Below, one piece after another: positions 1-6,159 of a DNA stretch of 11,415 nucleotides. Numbering within the stretch: the first letter of the stretch is position 1; the number at the start of each line of letters is the position of its first letter. A model generated the notes under the pieces. That model worked only from the letters and a program-made list of their open reading frames with translations, did no database searches and was not told the origin of the DNA. Both the position numbers and the translations under genes were made by a program. The stretch lies in NCBI GenBank assembly GCA_007135015.1, contig SLJS01000384.1, forward strand, positions 1 through 11,415, read 5' to 3'. Source of the DNA: Alcanivorax sp. GTDB lineage: Bacteria > Pseudomonadota > Gammaproteobacteria > Pseudomonadales > Alcanivoracaceae.

Positions 1-34
1 GCCGGGGGGTGTGCGCGGATGGGAGGATTCGAGC

Positions 35-559
35 CTATTCGGGCGGATACCGGTCGAACAGCTCATCCACCTGCTTCGAGATCAGCTCCGAACGTCGCCG
101 GGGTTCCATGCCCTCGGTCAGCGCACGCTGGCCCACGCCCCGCCATATCACCTGCCGGGATTCACGCTCGGCAAGCTCCACCACCAGGTGTCCTTCCTTG
201 ACTTCCCGCGCCGGCGGCCGGGTGCCGATGCCCACACCGACGCCTCCCCGGCCCATGCCCAGACCGAGGCCGAAACCGGACTGGTCCAGCCGGGTTCGCT
301 CCTCGACCGCGTAACGGACCAGCAGATCGGCCCGGTCCCGCTCGACCTGTTCAAAGCCGCGCGCGCGCAGCTTTTCCTCCAGGGCCTTCTCGATCCGGGA
401 CCCATCCAGGGCGCGGACCCGCTCTTCTCCGTCTTTCTCCGCCCAGGCCCAGGTGGCGTAGTCCCCGAAGGGGGCGCCGGGCTGGTAGTCCACCACCGCA
501 TGCCGGGCGCAGCCGGTGGCGGCGAGCGCCACCACGAGAATAGTCAGCAAGGTACGCAT
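35..559 (-). CDS. DUF4136-type outer-membrane lipoprotein, 174 aa
   Basis: Small predicted lipoprotein. The first 17 residues are a signal peptide ending in a lipobox (ALAATGC, lipidated Cys17), so the mature protein should be membrane-anchored in the periplasm. After it comes a VDYQPG...YATWAW segment (about 24-40) and then a charged helix-rich part with an RARGFE segment (about 65-70). A glycine-rich stretch near 98-112 (GLGLGMGRGGVGVGIG) follows, then a VVELAE...IWRGVGQ strand region. This arrangement is typical of DUF4136 proteins, whose function is not established. I chose the ATG at 559 because the signal peptide begins there and GGAGGGG lies 4-10 nt upstream. The in-frame ATG at 724 would add 55 residues with no signal character. 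It is transcribed away from the hydroquinone reductase gene and shares a 190-bp divergent promoter region with it. The family call is from pattern memory, not a search. Confidence 0.85.
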   Translation of the reverse strand: MRTLLTILVVALAATGCARHAVVDYQPGAPFGDYATWAWAEKDGEERVRALDGSRIEKALEEKLRARGFEQVERDRADLLVRYAVEERTRLDQSGFGLGLGMGRGGVGVGIGTRPPAREVKEGHLVVELAERESRQVIWRGVGQRALTEGMEPRRRSELISKQVDELFDRYPPE

Positions 560-676
560 GATGCCCCTCCGAAGGTCATATCTCTGTTGGACGCACGGAA
601 CCCGGAAAAGTTGCTTTCCCGCACCGCCGAATGGTGGACAATCAAAAAAACCGAACGGTGCCATCTTCACCCGCCC

Positions 677-705
677 CTGTTTCACCGCGCGCAGCGGCAC
701 ATAAT
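677..705 (+). promoter_or_regulatory. weak candidate promoter for the hydroquinone reductase-pirin unit
   Basis: CTGTTT (677-682) and CATAAT (700-705) are separated by 17 nt and lie about 45 nt upstream of the ATG at 750. The -10 is fair and the -35 is poor. The rest of the divergent gap 560-749 shows no convincing dyad or operator. Confidence 0.25.
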
Positions 706-749
706 GGAGCAATATTCGATCCATTCACGCAACAGGACCGGAGGTGAGC

Positions 750-1748
750 ATGGGGCTGCTGGTTGACGGCGTCTGGCACGACAAATGGTATGACACGGAC
801 AGCACCGGTGGTCGCTTCGAGCGCAGCGCCGCGCAGTTCCGCAACTGGGTCACGCCCGACGGCAGTCCCGGGCCGGATGGCCGCGGGGGCTTCGCCGCCG
901 AACCGGGGCGCTATCACCTCTATGTGTCGCTGGCCTGCCCCTGGGCCCACCGCGCCCTGATCTTTCGCCGACTCAAGGGACTGGAGGAGATGATCGATGT
1001 ATCAGTGGTCCATCCGCTGATGCTCGACGAGGGCTGGACCTTCGAGACGGACTTTCCCGGCGCCACCGGGGACCAACTGCACGGACTGAAGCGCATGTAC
1101 GAGGTCTATCTGCGCGCCAACCCGGAATATTCCGGCCGGGTGACGGTGCCCGTACTCTGGGACCGGAAGAACGAGACCATCGTGAGCAACGAGTCGGCGG
1201 ACATCATCCGCATGTTCAACGCCGCCTTCGACGGGGTGGGCGCGAAGCCCGGCGACTACTATCCCGAAGCACTGCGCGACGAAATCGAACAGGTCAATGA
1301 ACGGGTCTACCACGAAGTGAACAACGGCGTGTACAAGTCCGGCTTTGCCACCACCCAGAAGGCTTATGACGAGGCGGCAACCACGCTCTTCGACGCACTG
1401 GAATGGCTGGAAGAGAAACTCTCCGGGCAGCGCTTTCTGGTGGGCAACCGTGTGACCGAGGCGGACTGGCGGCTGCTGACCACCCTGCTTCGCTTTGACC
1501 CGGTCTATGTCACCCACTTCAAGTGCGACCGCAAGCGCATTTCCGACTACCCGAACCTGACCGGCTATCTGCGTGATCTGTATCAGACACCCGGTGTGCC
1601 CGACACCCTGGATCTGGCCCATATCCGCAATCACTATTTCCGCAGTCATCCCACGGTGAACCCGCACGGGATTATCTCCATCGGCCCGCATTGGGACTAT
1701 GATGGACCCCATGAGCGCGACCGGCTGGGCCCGCGCGAGGAGGCCTGA
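750..1748 (+). CDS. yqjG: Glutathionyl-hydroquinone reductase (Xi-class GST, YqjG/ECM4/PcpF family), 332 aa
   Basis: Cytosolic enzyme that reduces glutathionyl-hydroquinones to hydroquinones using glutathione, part of quinone recycling and detoxification. The diagnostic active-site motif CPWAHR starts at Cys63, the same position as the catalytic Cys of E. coli YqjG. An N-terminal thioredoxin-like half (about 50-165, including NESADIIRMFN) is followed by an all-helical C-terminal half containing NNGVYKSGFATTQ, EADWRLLTTLLRFD and the closing NPHGIISIGP segment. Length matches the family (about 320-330 aa). An in-frame GTG at 744 also exists, but GGAGG at 740-744 sits 5 nt before the ATG at 750, so that ATG is preferred. 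The stop codon is one nucleotide from the pirin start, implying one mRNA and translational coupling. Family assignment is strong; the physiological substrate is unknown. Confidence 0.95.
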   Translation: MGLLVDGVWHDKWYDTDSTGGRFERSAAQFRNWVTPDGSPGPDGRGGFAAEPGRYHLYVSLACPWAHRALIFRRLKGLEEMIDVSVVHPLMLDEGWTFETDFPGATGDQLHGLKRMYEVYLRANPEYSGRVTVPVLWDRKNETIVSNESADIIRMFNAAFDGVGAKPGDYYPEALRDEIEQVNERVYHEVNNGVYKSGFATTQKAYDEAATTLFDALEWLEEKLSGQRFLVGNRVTEADWRLLTTLLRFDPVYVTHFKCDRKRISDYPNLTGYLRDLYQTPGVPDTLDLAHIRNHYFRSHPTVNPHGIISIGPHWDYDGPHERDRLGPREEA

Positions 1749-1749
1749 G

Positions 1750-2598
1750 ATGAGTGCCCGCGATATTCGACAGCTTGTTCCCGGCGTGGCGACCAGTGAC
1801 GGCGCCGGAGTCCGCCTGCGGCGCAGCCTGGGTCAGAACCAGGCCGCGCGGCTCGACCCGTTTCTGATGCTCGACGCGTTCTCCTCCGACGATGCAGCCG
1901 ACTACATCGCCGGTTTCCCCGACCACCCCCACCGGGGCTTCGAGACCGTGACCTACATGCTCGACGGCCATATGCTCCACCAGGACCACCTGGGCAACCG
2001 GGGCGACCTGAAAAGCGGCGGCGTGCAATGGATGACCGCCGGGCGCGGCATCATCCACTCGGAAATGCCCCAGCAGACCGAGGGCCGCATGCGTGGCTTT
2101 CAGCTCTGGATCAACCTGCCGGCGGCGGAAAAGATGAAGCCCGCCGGCTATCGCGACATCTCGCCGGAGGAGATCCCGCAGGAGCCGCTGCCCGGAGGCT
2201 TCATCAGGGTGATCGCCGGAGAACTTCGCTTCGGCGATGAAACCCTTCGTGGCCCCGTGCACGGACTGAGCACGGACCCGCTGTTTTGCGACATCACCCT
2301 GGAAGCGGACACCGGGTGCGAGATTCCCGTGCCGGAAACCCACAACGGTTTCCTCTACGTCTTCGAAGGCGGCCTTGAAGTGGCCGGGCGGGAAGTGCCC
2401 ACCCACAGCGCTGCCATTCTCGCGGAAGGCGACCGCCTGATCGCCCGCGCCGGCACGGAGGGCGCGCGCTTTCTGCTGCTGGCAGGCAAACCGATCCACG
2501 AGCCGGTGGTGCAGTACGGGCCCTTCGTGATGAACACGAAGGAGGAGATCGAGCAGGCGTTAAGTGACTACCGGGCCGGGAGGCTTACGGTTGCTTGA
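1750..2598 (+). CDS. Pirin family protein (bicupin), 282 aa
   Basis: Member of the pirin branch of the cupin superfamily. Bacterial pirins bind one metal ion and several have quercetin 2,3-dioxygenase activity; others act as redox-sensitive regulators. The metal ligands are all present: HPHRGFET gives His59 and His61, and GIIHSEMP gives His103 and Glu105. The N-terminal cupin (about 20-130) is followed by the second, metal-free cupin (about 175-275, with the NGFLYVFEGGLEV strand). Length fits the family. The ATG at 1750 has a strong GAGGAGG ribosome site at 1737-1743 with a 6-nt spacer. This site lies inside the 3' end of the upstream reductase gene. An in-frame ATG at 1699 is inside that gene and lacks such a site. 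Co-transcription with a hydroquinone reductase suggests a shared quinone or phenolic redox task, which is inference. The stop codon overlaps the left edge of repeat element copy 1. Confidence 0.95.
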   Translation: MSARDIRQLVPGVATSDGAGVRLRRSLGQNQAARLDPFLMLDAFSSDDAADYIAGFPDHPHRGFETVTYMLDGHMLHQDHLGNRGDLKSGGVQWMTAGRGIIHSEMPQQTEGRMRGFQLWINLPAAEKMKPAGYRDISPEEIPQEPLPGGFIRVIAGELRFGDETLRGPVHGLSTDPLFCDITLEADTGCEIPVPETHNGFLYVFEGGLEVAGREVPTHSAAILAEGDRLIARAGTEGARFLLLAGKPIHEPVVQYGPFVMNTKEEIEQALSDYRAGRLTVA

Positions 2599-2818
2599 GC
2601 ACGCTCCCTGCGGTCGCTTTCGGTACGGCGCCCGAGAGGCGCCTCCCGGCACGGGGCTGCGCCCCTTCTGGCCGCGGGCCTTCGCCCGCTCCCGGAAAAC
2701 CCTCTACTGGCACCGCTGGAAGTCGCCGAAGGCGACGTGCCGGAAGGTCGCGCAGCGGCCGTCCCGGAAGCAGCGCAAGGCGCTGCGTACCGAAAGCGAC
2801 CGCAGGGAGCGCACTCCT
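2595..2818 (+). repeat. Structured extragenic repeat, copy 1 (about 225 bp, terminal inverted repeats plus six hairpins)
   Basis: This element fills the whole convergent gap between pirin and pdxH. Its ends form a perfect 26-bp inverted repeat (2602-2627 with 2786-2811). Between them six small hairpins follow in order. A: GGCGCC arms at 2627-2632 and 2638-2643. B: 2653-2665, GGGGC arms. C: 2674-2689, GCGGGC/GCCCGC. D: 2722-2736, GTCGCC-GAA-GGCGAC. E: 2746-2760, with one G.T pair. F: 2770-2786, GCAGCGC-AAG-GCGCTGC. A second copy in the same orientation lies at 3487-3712, about 90% identical by my hand alignment. No plausible protein is encoded. It may serve as a bidirectional terminator for pirin and pdxH, although I see no T-tract. 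The true boundaries and genome copy number are unknown. Confidence 0.85.
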
Positions 2819-3430
2819 TCAGGGCGCCAGCCGCTCACGCACCCAGTCGGTGCCTTCCAGGCAGTAGCGGATGCGGTCGTGAAGGCGCTGGTCCTGGTGC
2901 TGCCAGAATTCGATGCGGTCCGGATGCAGGCGATAGCCTCCCCAGAAGGGCGGGCGCGGTACCTCACGGTCGCGGAAGCGCTCTTCCACCGCCTGCATCT
3001 CCCGGTCGAGTTCGGCGCGCCCGGAGACGGTGCGGCTCTGGCTTGAAGCCCAGGCGCCCAGCTGGCTGGCCCGGGGGCGCGAGGCGAAATAGGCGTCCGC
3101 CTCGGACTCCTTCACTTTCTGCACCCTGCCTTCCACCCGGATTTGGCGCTCGATCCAGGGCCACCAGAAAGTCAACGCCGCCACCGGCCGCTCGGCCAGC
3201 TCCCGGCCCTTGCGGCTTTCGAAATTGGTATAGAAAACAAAGCCTCGCTTGTCATGGCCCTTGAGCAGCACGATCCGCGAGGCGGGGCGGCCCTCATCAC
3301 TGACCGTCGCCAACGTCATCGCCGTGGGCTCCGCGGCCGGCTCGCGCTGTGCCGCCTCGAACCAGTTGGCGAAAAGAAAATGGGGGTTGTCCGGCATCTG
3401 GTCATCGACCAGCGCAAGGAGTTCAGCCAT
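2819..3430 (-). CDS. pdxH: Pyridoxamine/pyridoxine 5'-phosphate oxidase, 203 aa
   Basis: FMN-dependent cytosolic oxidase making pyridoxal 5'-phosphate from PNP or PMP, the last step of the DXP-dependent B6 pathway and of salvage. The split-barrel flavin fold is clear: RIVLLK (52-57), FYTNFESRKG (66-75), ERQIRVEG (94-101) and YFASRPRASQLGAW (114-127). The C-terminal signature is PFWGGYRLHPDRIEFWQ (161-177) with RLHDRI (182-187), and the protein ends in the usual RLAP. It is about 15 residues shorter than E. coli PdxH (218 aa) at the N-terminus, lacking the RREY-type leader that caps the active site in that enzyme. The start at 3430 has only a weak ribosome site, but no better in-frame start is visible. 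It has its own promoter just upstream and is flanked on both sides by copies of the same structured repeat. Confidence 0.97.
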   Translation of the reverse strand: MAELLALVDDQMPDNPHFLFANWFEAAQREPAAEPTAMTLATVSDEGRPASRIVLLKGHDKRGFVFYTNFESRKGRELAERPVAALTFWWPWIERQIRVEGRVQKVKESEADAYFASRPRASQLGAWASSQSRTVSGRAELDREMQAVEERFRDREVPRPPFWGGYRLHPDRIEFWQHQDQRLHDRIRYCLEGTDWVRERLAP

Positions 3431-3462
3431 GAAAGAATCATCCGCCCGGGGAAAGGAACGCC

Positions 3463-3491
3463 ATTATACGACGGGTGAAGACTGCCTTGAA
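3463..3491 (-). promoter_or_regulatory. Probable pdxH promoter with consensus -10
   Basis: On the minus strand a perfect TATAAT occupies 3468-3463, and TTCAAG at 3491-3486 is a partial -35 exactly 17 nt away. A transcript start near 3456 would leave a leader of about 26 nt before the pdxH ATG. The -35 hexamer falls on the left edge of repeat copy 2, so the repeat may supply part of this promoter. Confidence 0.65.
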
Positions 3492-3712
3492 GCACGCTCC
3501 CTTGCGGTCGCTTCGAGCACGGCGCCCGGAGGGCGCCTCCCGGCACGGGGCTACGCCCCTTCTGGCACGCGGCCTTCGGCCGCTCCCGGCAAACCCTCCA
3601 CTGGCACCGCAGGAAGTCGCCGAAGGCGACGTACCGGAAGGTCGCGCAGCGACCGTCCAGGAAGCAGCGCAAGGCGCTGCGTACCGAAAGCGACCGCAGG
3701 GAGCGTACTTCC
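3487..3712 (+). repeat. Structured extragenic repeat, copy 2 (about 225 bp)
   Basis: Direct repeat of the element at 2595-2818, same internal order. Hairpins: A 3521-3537 (7-bp stem, GGA loop), B 3547-3559, C 3569-3583 (GCGGCC-TTC-GGCCGC), D 3616-3630, E 3640-3654 (perfect here), F 3664-3680. The right terminal repeat (3680-3705) is identical to that of copy 1. The left one (about 3495-3521) has drifted, so the outer stem is imperfect here. Relative to copy 1, hairpin C shows a compensated G-C to C-G change, and hairpins A and E are improved. It lies between the pdxH promoter and the stop codon of the membrane-protein gene, which is 6 nt beyond its right edge. Confidence 0.85.
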
Positions 3713-3717
3713 GATCA

Positions 3718-4416
3718 TCAGAGTCGCGTTACGCGATACCGCACACCCCTGCTGTCGCGATAACGGTCCCCCTGCTCGTGTGTCAGCGCCAGCGTTTCGC
3801 CCTGCTGTCCGGGCGGCTCCTTCCGTGCAGCCCCTGCAGCGGAAAGCTTCATGAAAATAGGCACGGTAATCGTCAGCAACACCACCACGACCGCCGTCAC
3901 GCCCACCATCCGGAAATATTCCAGTGCCGAGATCTCGCGCGTGATGGCAAGAATGATCTGGCCGGCAAGGAGCGTCACGCAGATCACCAGTGCTGCCTGG
4001 CTCCAGCGATAGCGCGCATCAAGCGAGGGGATGCAAAGCAGCAGTGCATGAGCAAAAGCACCCGCCAGCACCGCAAGCACCGATGTCGTTTTCCAGTACA
4101 GGGACGTGGCAGGTTCGAACCAGATGCCGTACAGCACCATCAGCGCGGCCAGCAGGGCGAAAGCCATGCCCAGGCTGCCCGGGACGGGGTAATTTCGCTT
4201 TTCGACAAAAGCGGAGCAGGCCATGGCGCAGATGCTGGCCGCGCTAATGGTCAGGGTACTCAGAATGATCCGCAGCTGCGTTTCGCCGAATTCGCCGCTG
4301 AGCAATGCCGCGATCGCCAGGAGTGCCGTAAAGGAAAGAAAGACCACCAGGGAGAGAAGGCTCATCCTCCTCAGACGGTTCATGGCCGGCATTGCGCTGT
4401 TGCCCGGATCATTCAT
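3718..4416 (-). CDS. Six-helix inner-membrane protein of unknown function, 232 aa
   Basis: I do not recognise a characterised family. Six hydrophobic segments are evident at about residues 20-40, 49-70, 80-100, 110-130, 138-159 and 168-189, so both ends should lie on the same side of the membrane. Positive residues before helix 1 (NRLRRM) suggest a cytoplasmic N-terminus. A hydrophilic tail of about 43 residues follows helix 6, rich in Gln, Glu and Arg and ending RYRDSRGVRYRVTRL. No catalytic motif or transporter signature is visible. The start at 4416 is supported by GGGGAG with a 9-nt spacer. Internal Met codons at residues 9, 12 and 18 are possible alternatives, since the hydrophobic core begins only at about residue 19. 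The compact layout resembles uncharacterised conserved membrane proteins often seen in Proteobacteria, an impression I cannot verify. It points toward pdxH but is separated from it by repeat copy 2, so co-transcription is uncertain. Confidence 0.8.
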   Translation of the reverse strand: MNDPGNSAMPAMNRLRRMSLLSLVVFLSFTALLAIAALLSGEFGETQLRIILSTLTISAASICAMACSAFVEKRNYPVPGSLGMAFALLAALMVLYGIWFEPATSLYWKTTSVLAVLAGAFAHALLLCIPSLDARYRWSQAALVICVTLLAGQIILAITREISALEYFRMVGVTAVVVVLLTITVPIFMKLSAAGAARKEPPGQQGETLALTHEQGDRYRDSRGVRYRVTRL

Positions 4417-4830
4417 GCCGTGCCGCTCCCCATTGTCACCAATGATTACCGGAACGCGAATACCGCTGCGGCGCCTTCACACGGCAAGCACCCTGCCGCA
4501 GCCTCCGCCCAGCATGGGTTTTTGCTACAGCCGGGTAAAGGAAGGCCGACTTCAGGCATGGCAGGGCCATTCCGGAGAGCCCCTCTCCCCTGGTGAGGGT
4601 GTCGTAAAAACCCTCGTCGACTGAAAAAGAAAGCTCCCTCCCCCGCGAGGGGGAGGGCTGGGGTGGGGAAGGCCGCCGCAGGCGGCCAGCGGCGTATGAC
4701 CCGTCCTGCGCGGCTTCGCCGCGCCCCCACCCCGGCCCTCCCCTTTGCAGGGGAGGGAGTCCATTTGCCAGCCCACTCTGCCAGCGAAAGCCTTTTGCGA
4801 CACCCTCCCGTGGGAGAGGCCTGTTGCAAC
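4417..4830. other. 414-bp intergenic region dominated by palindromic repeats
   Basis: There is no credible gene between the membrane-protein start (4416) and the LuxR-type regulator stop (4831). The first 165 bases (4417-4581) hold the presumed promoter of the membrane-protein gene, but no clear -35/-10 pair stands out. The rest is the nested inverted-repeat element. Open frames here encode only Pro/Gly/Arg-rich strings read from palindromes. Confidence 0.7.
4582..4819. repeat. Nested inverted-repeat (MITE-like) element, about 238 bp
   Basis: Two concentric inverted repeats are visible. The outer pair is 4582-4609 with 4793-4819; both arms carry CCTCTCCC, then GAGGGTGTCG, then AAAA. The inner pair is 4651-4668 with 4726-4743, a GGGAGGG...GGGGTGGGG arm complementary at 17 of 18 positions. 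Local hairpins sit inside these. They are 4636-4657 (9-bp CCCTCCCCC stem, GCGA loop), 4671-4687 (GGCCGCC-GCA-GGCGGCC), 4708-4724 (GCGCGGC-TTC-GCCGCGC) and 4736-4757 (CCCTCCCC stem). CT-rich palindromes of this kind are common extragenic repeats in GC-rich Gammaproteobacteria. Whether outer and inner parts are one element or an insertion within another is unclear. Confidence 0.75.
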
Positions 4831-5988
4831 TCAGTCCCCGCCGGAAACCGGCCCGGCCGCCGGCGAACGCAGGATCAGTGAGGCCAGGTCGGCCTGGCGG
4901 TTCACGCCGGTCTTGCGGAATACGGACTTGAGCTGTTTGCGCACCGTATGCAGGGAGTGGCCGTGATTGCGGGCGATGGTTTCCGGGGCGCAGCCCCGGG
5001 CAAGCTCGGCGGCCACCCTGGCTTCAGCCGGAGACAGTCCTAGCAGCCTGGCCACCGGTTCCGGGTCCACATGGATATCGTGGTCGCGGTCATGTACGTA
5101 GAGCGTTACCAGGCGGGTATCCGGCCAGGGGGAGTCAGCCTTGCCCGTGCCGGGTTTCAGAGGCATCACCCAGAACTCATGTCCGCTTGCCCCGGCTTTC
5201 GCGCCGGAGGGCACCAACGGTGTGGTTTCCGGTCGGGGAGCGTCCAGCGCATCCGCGAGCGTTGCCTCGAAATTCCTGCGCAAGGCGGCACTGCGAAAGA
5301 CAAGCCGGTCCCCGGAAATCCGTGCGCCCAGCGCCGCCAGGCTATTGCGGTAAAGCCCCGGGCAGCGGTAGTGGATCCGGCCTTCCGGGTCGCAGAGCAG
5401 AAAGGGAAGAAGCCCTCTTTGCCCTGCGTGAACCGCGCATTCGAGTACAGAGGAACGATGGATCCATTGCCGCTGGGCGGCCAGCGCTGCTCCGGTGAGC
5501 CCGAGGATTTCCTCCAGCCACGAAGGGTCCCGTTGGCTGAAAGGGCCCTGCTCTCTTGCGCGATGGCACCAGAGCTGTACCTGGAGGCTCTCCTGCACGA
5601 ACAGGCACCCGAAGAGCCAGTAGTGCATGTGCGGGTGCCGGTTGGCGTCCGGGCAGCACGACAGGCCCCGCCGGTCGGGACCGGGCTGTCGGCAGGTGAT
5701 CAGGGTTCCGGCAGGGCTGGCGACAAAGGAGCGGGTGAGCGGGTTGCCGCGGCTCCAGCACGGTTGCGGGGCCTGTTTCTTTCCGGTTCTGGAGCATGCA
5801 TGAACAAGCCTGTTCGGTCGACCGTTCAGGGTATCCACAAACAGCATCTGTACCGAGCTGGCATCCATTGCCTGGCGGAGCTCTTCCAGAAAGACTCGCC
5901 ATTGCTCCGGAGCACCGGACGCCGCCAGCAATTGCCGGACCAGGCCCGGCGGAGAAAGGGCTTCCCCGAAGTTGTTCCTGCCTGTCAT
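4831..5988 (-). CDS. LuxR/FixJ-type HTH transcriptional regulator with uncharacterised sensor region, 385 aa
   Basis: The C-terminal LuxR-type DNA-binding domain is clear at about 316-373: LSPAEARVAAELARG, then the recognition helix region SLHTVRKQLKSVFRKTGV, then RQADLASLI. The first 310 residues match no receiver, autoinducer-binding or ATPase domain that I recognise. Around 191-209 the text GLLPFLLCDPEGRIHYRCP resembles a PAS-like strand pair. The middle is rich in Cys and His (Cys99, Cys111, Cys112, His118, His120, His122, Cys128, Cys141), which could bind metal or sense redox state; this is speculation. The ATG at 5988 has only a weak AGAGCAGAG site. The gene is divergent from the PLD-type lipoprotein gene and separated by 171 bp carrying a clean dyad, so regulation of that neighbour or of itself is a reasonable guess. 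The DNA-binding call is strong; ligand and targets are unknown. Confidence 0.9.
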   Translation of the reverse strand: MTGRNNFGEALSPPGLVRQLLAASGAPEQWRVFLEELRQAMDASSVQMLFVDTLNGRPNRLVHACSRTGKKQAPQPCWSRGNPLTRSFVASPAGTLITCRQPGPDRRGLSCCPDANRHPHMHYWLFGCLFVQESLQVQLWCHRAREQGPFSQRDPSWLEEILGLTGAALAAQRQWIHRSSVLECAVHAGQRGLLPFLLCDPEGRIHYRCPGLYRNSLAALGARISGDRLVFRSAALRRNFEATLADALDAPRPETTPLVPSGAKAGASGHEFWVMPLKPGTGKADSPWPDTRLVTLYVHDRDHDIHVDPEPVARLLGLSPAEARVAAELARGCAPETIARNHGHSLHTVRKQLKSVFRKTGVNRQADLASLILRSPAAGPVSGGD

Positions 5989-6049
5989 GCTCTGCTCTGT
6001 GCAACTTATTCTGGTGAGTACAGCCTAGGCAGGCAGAAGTTCGACGTCA

Positions 6050-6065
6050 TACCCCAGATGGGGTA
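6050..6065. promoter_or_regulatory. Candidate operator dyad TACCCC-N4-GGGGTA
   Basis: A perfect 6-bp dyad (6050-6055 with 6060-6065, spacer AGAT) lies in the divergent region between the LuxR-type regulator and the PLD-type lipoprotein. It is 62 nt upstream of the regulator start and 95 nt upstream of the lipoprotein start. LuxR-type proteins bind dyads of this size as dimers. Binding by this particular regulator is inference. Confidence 0.4.
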
Positions 6066-6108
6066 AACAGGGAAACAATTCCTCTCAGGGTGCTTCGGGT
6101 CCCCGCTA

Positions 6109-6126
6109 CCGGCAGATTCTTGCCGG
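6109..6126 (+). other. Hairpin upstream of the PLD-type lipoprotein gene
   Basis: CCGGCA (6109-6114) and TGCCGG (6121-6126) pair around a 6-nt loop and end 33 nt before the ATG at 6160. It could be an mRNA leader hairpin or another protein-binding dyad. No promoter hexamers are clear enough to decide. Confidence 0.35.
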
Positions 6127-6159
6127 ACGCGTCCTCCCGAGGCACGAAATGGAGCCTTC

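Noticed and set aside
2595..3712. Composite transposon carrying pdxH
   Set aside because: There is no transposase and no IS ends of known type; the flanking repeats are too short to be insertion sequences.
3475..4596. Plus-strand open frame running through repeat copy 2 and antisense to the membrane protein
   Set aside because: Composition is that of translated palindromes plus an antisense frame; the six-helix protein on the minus strand is far more protein-like.
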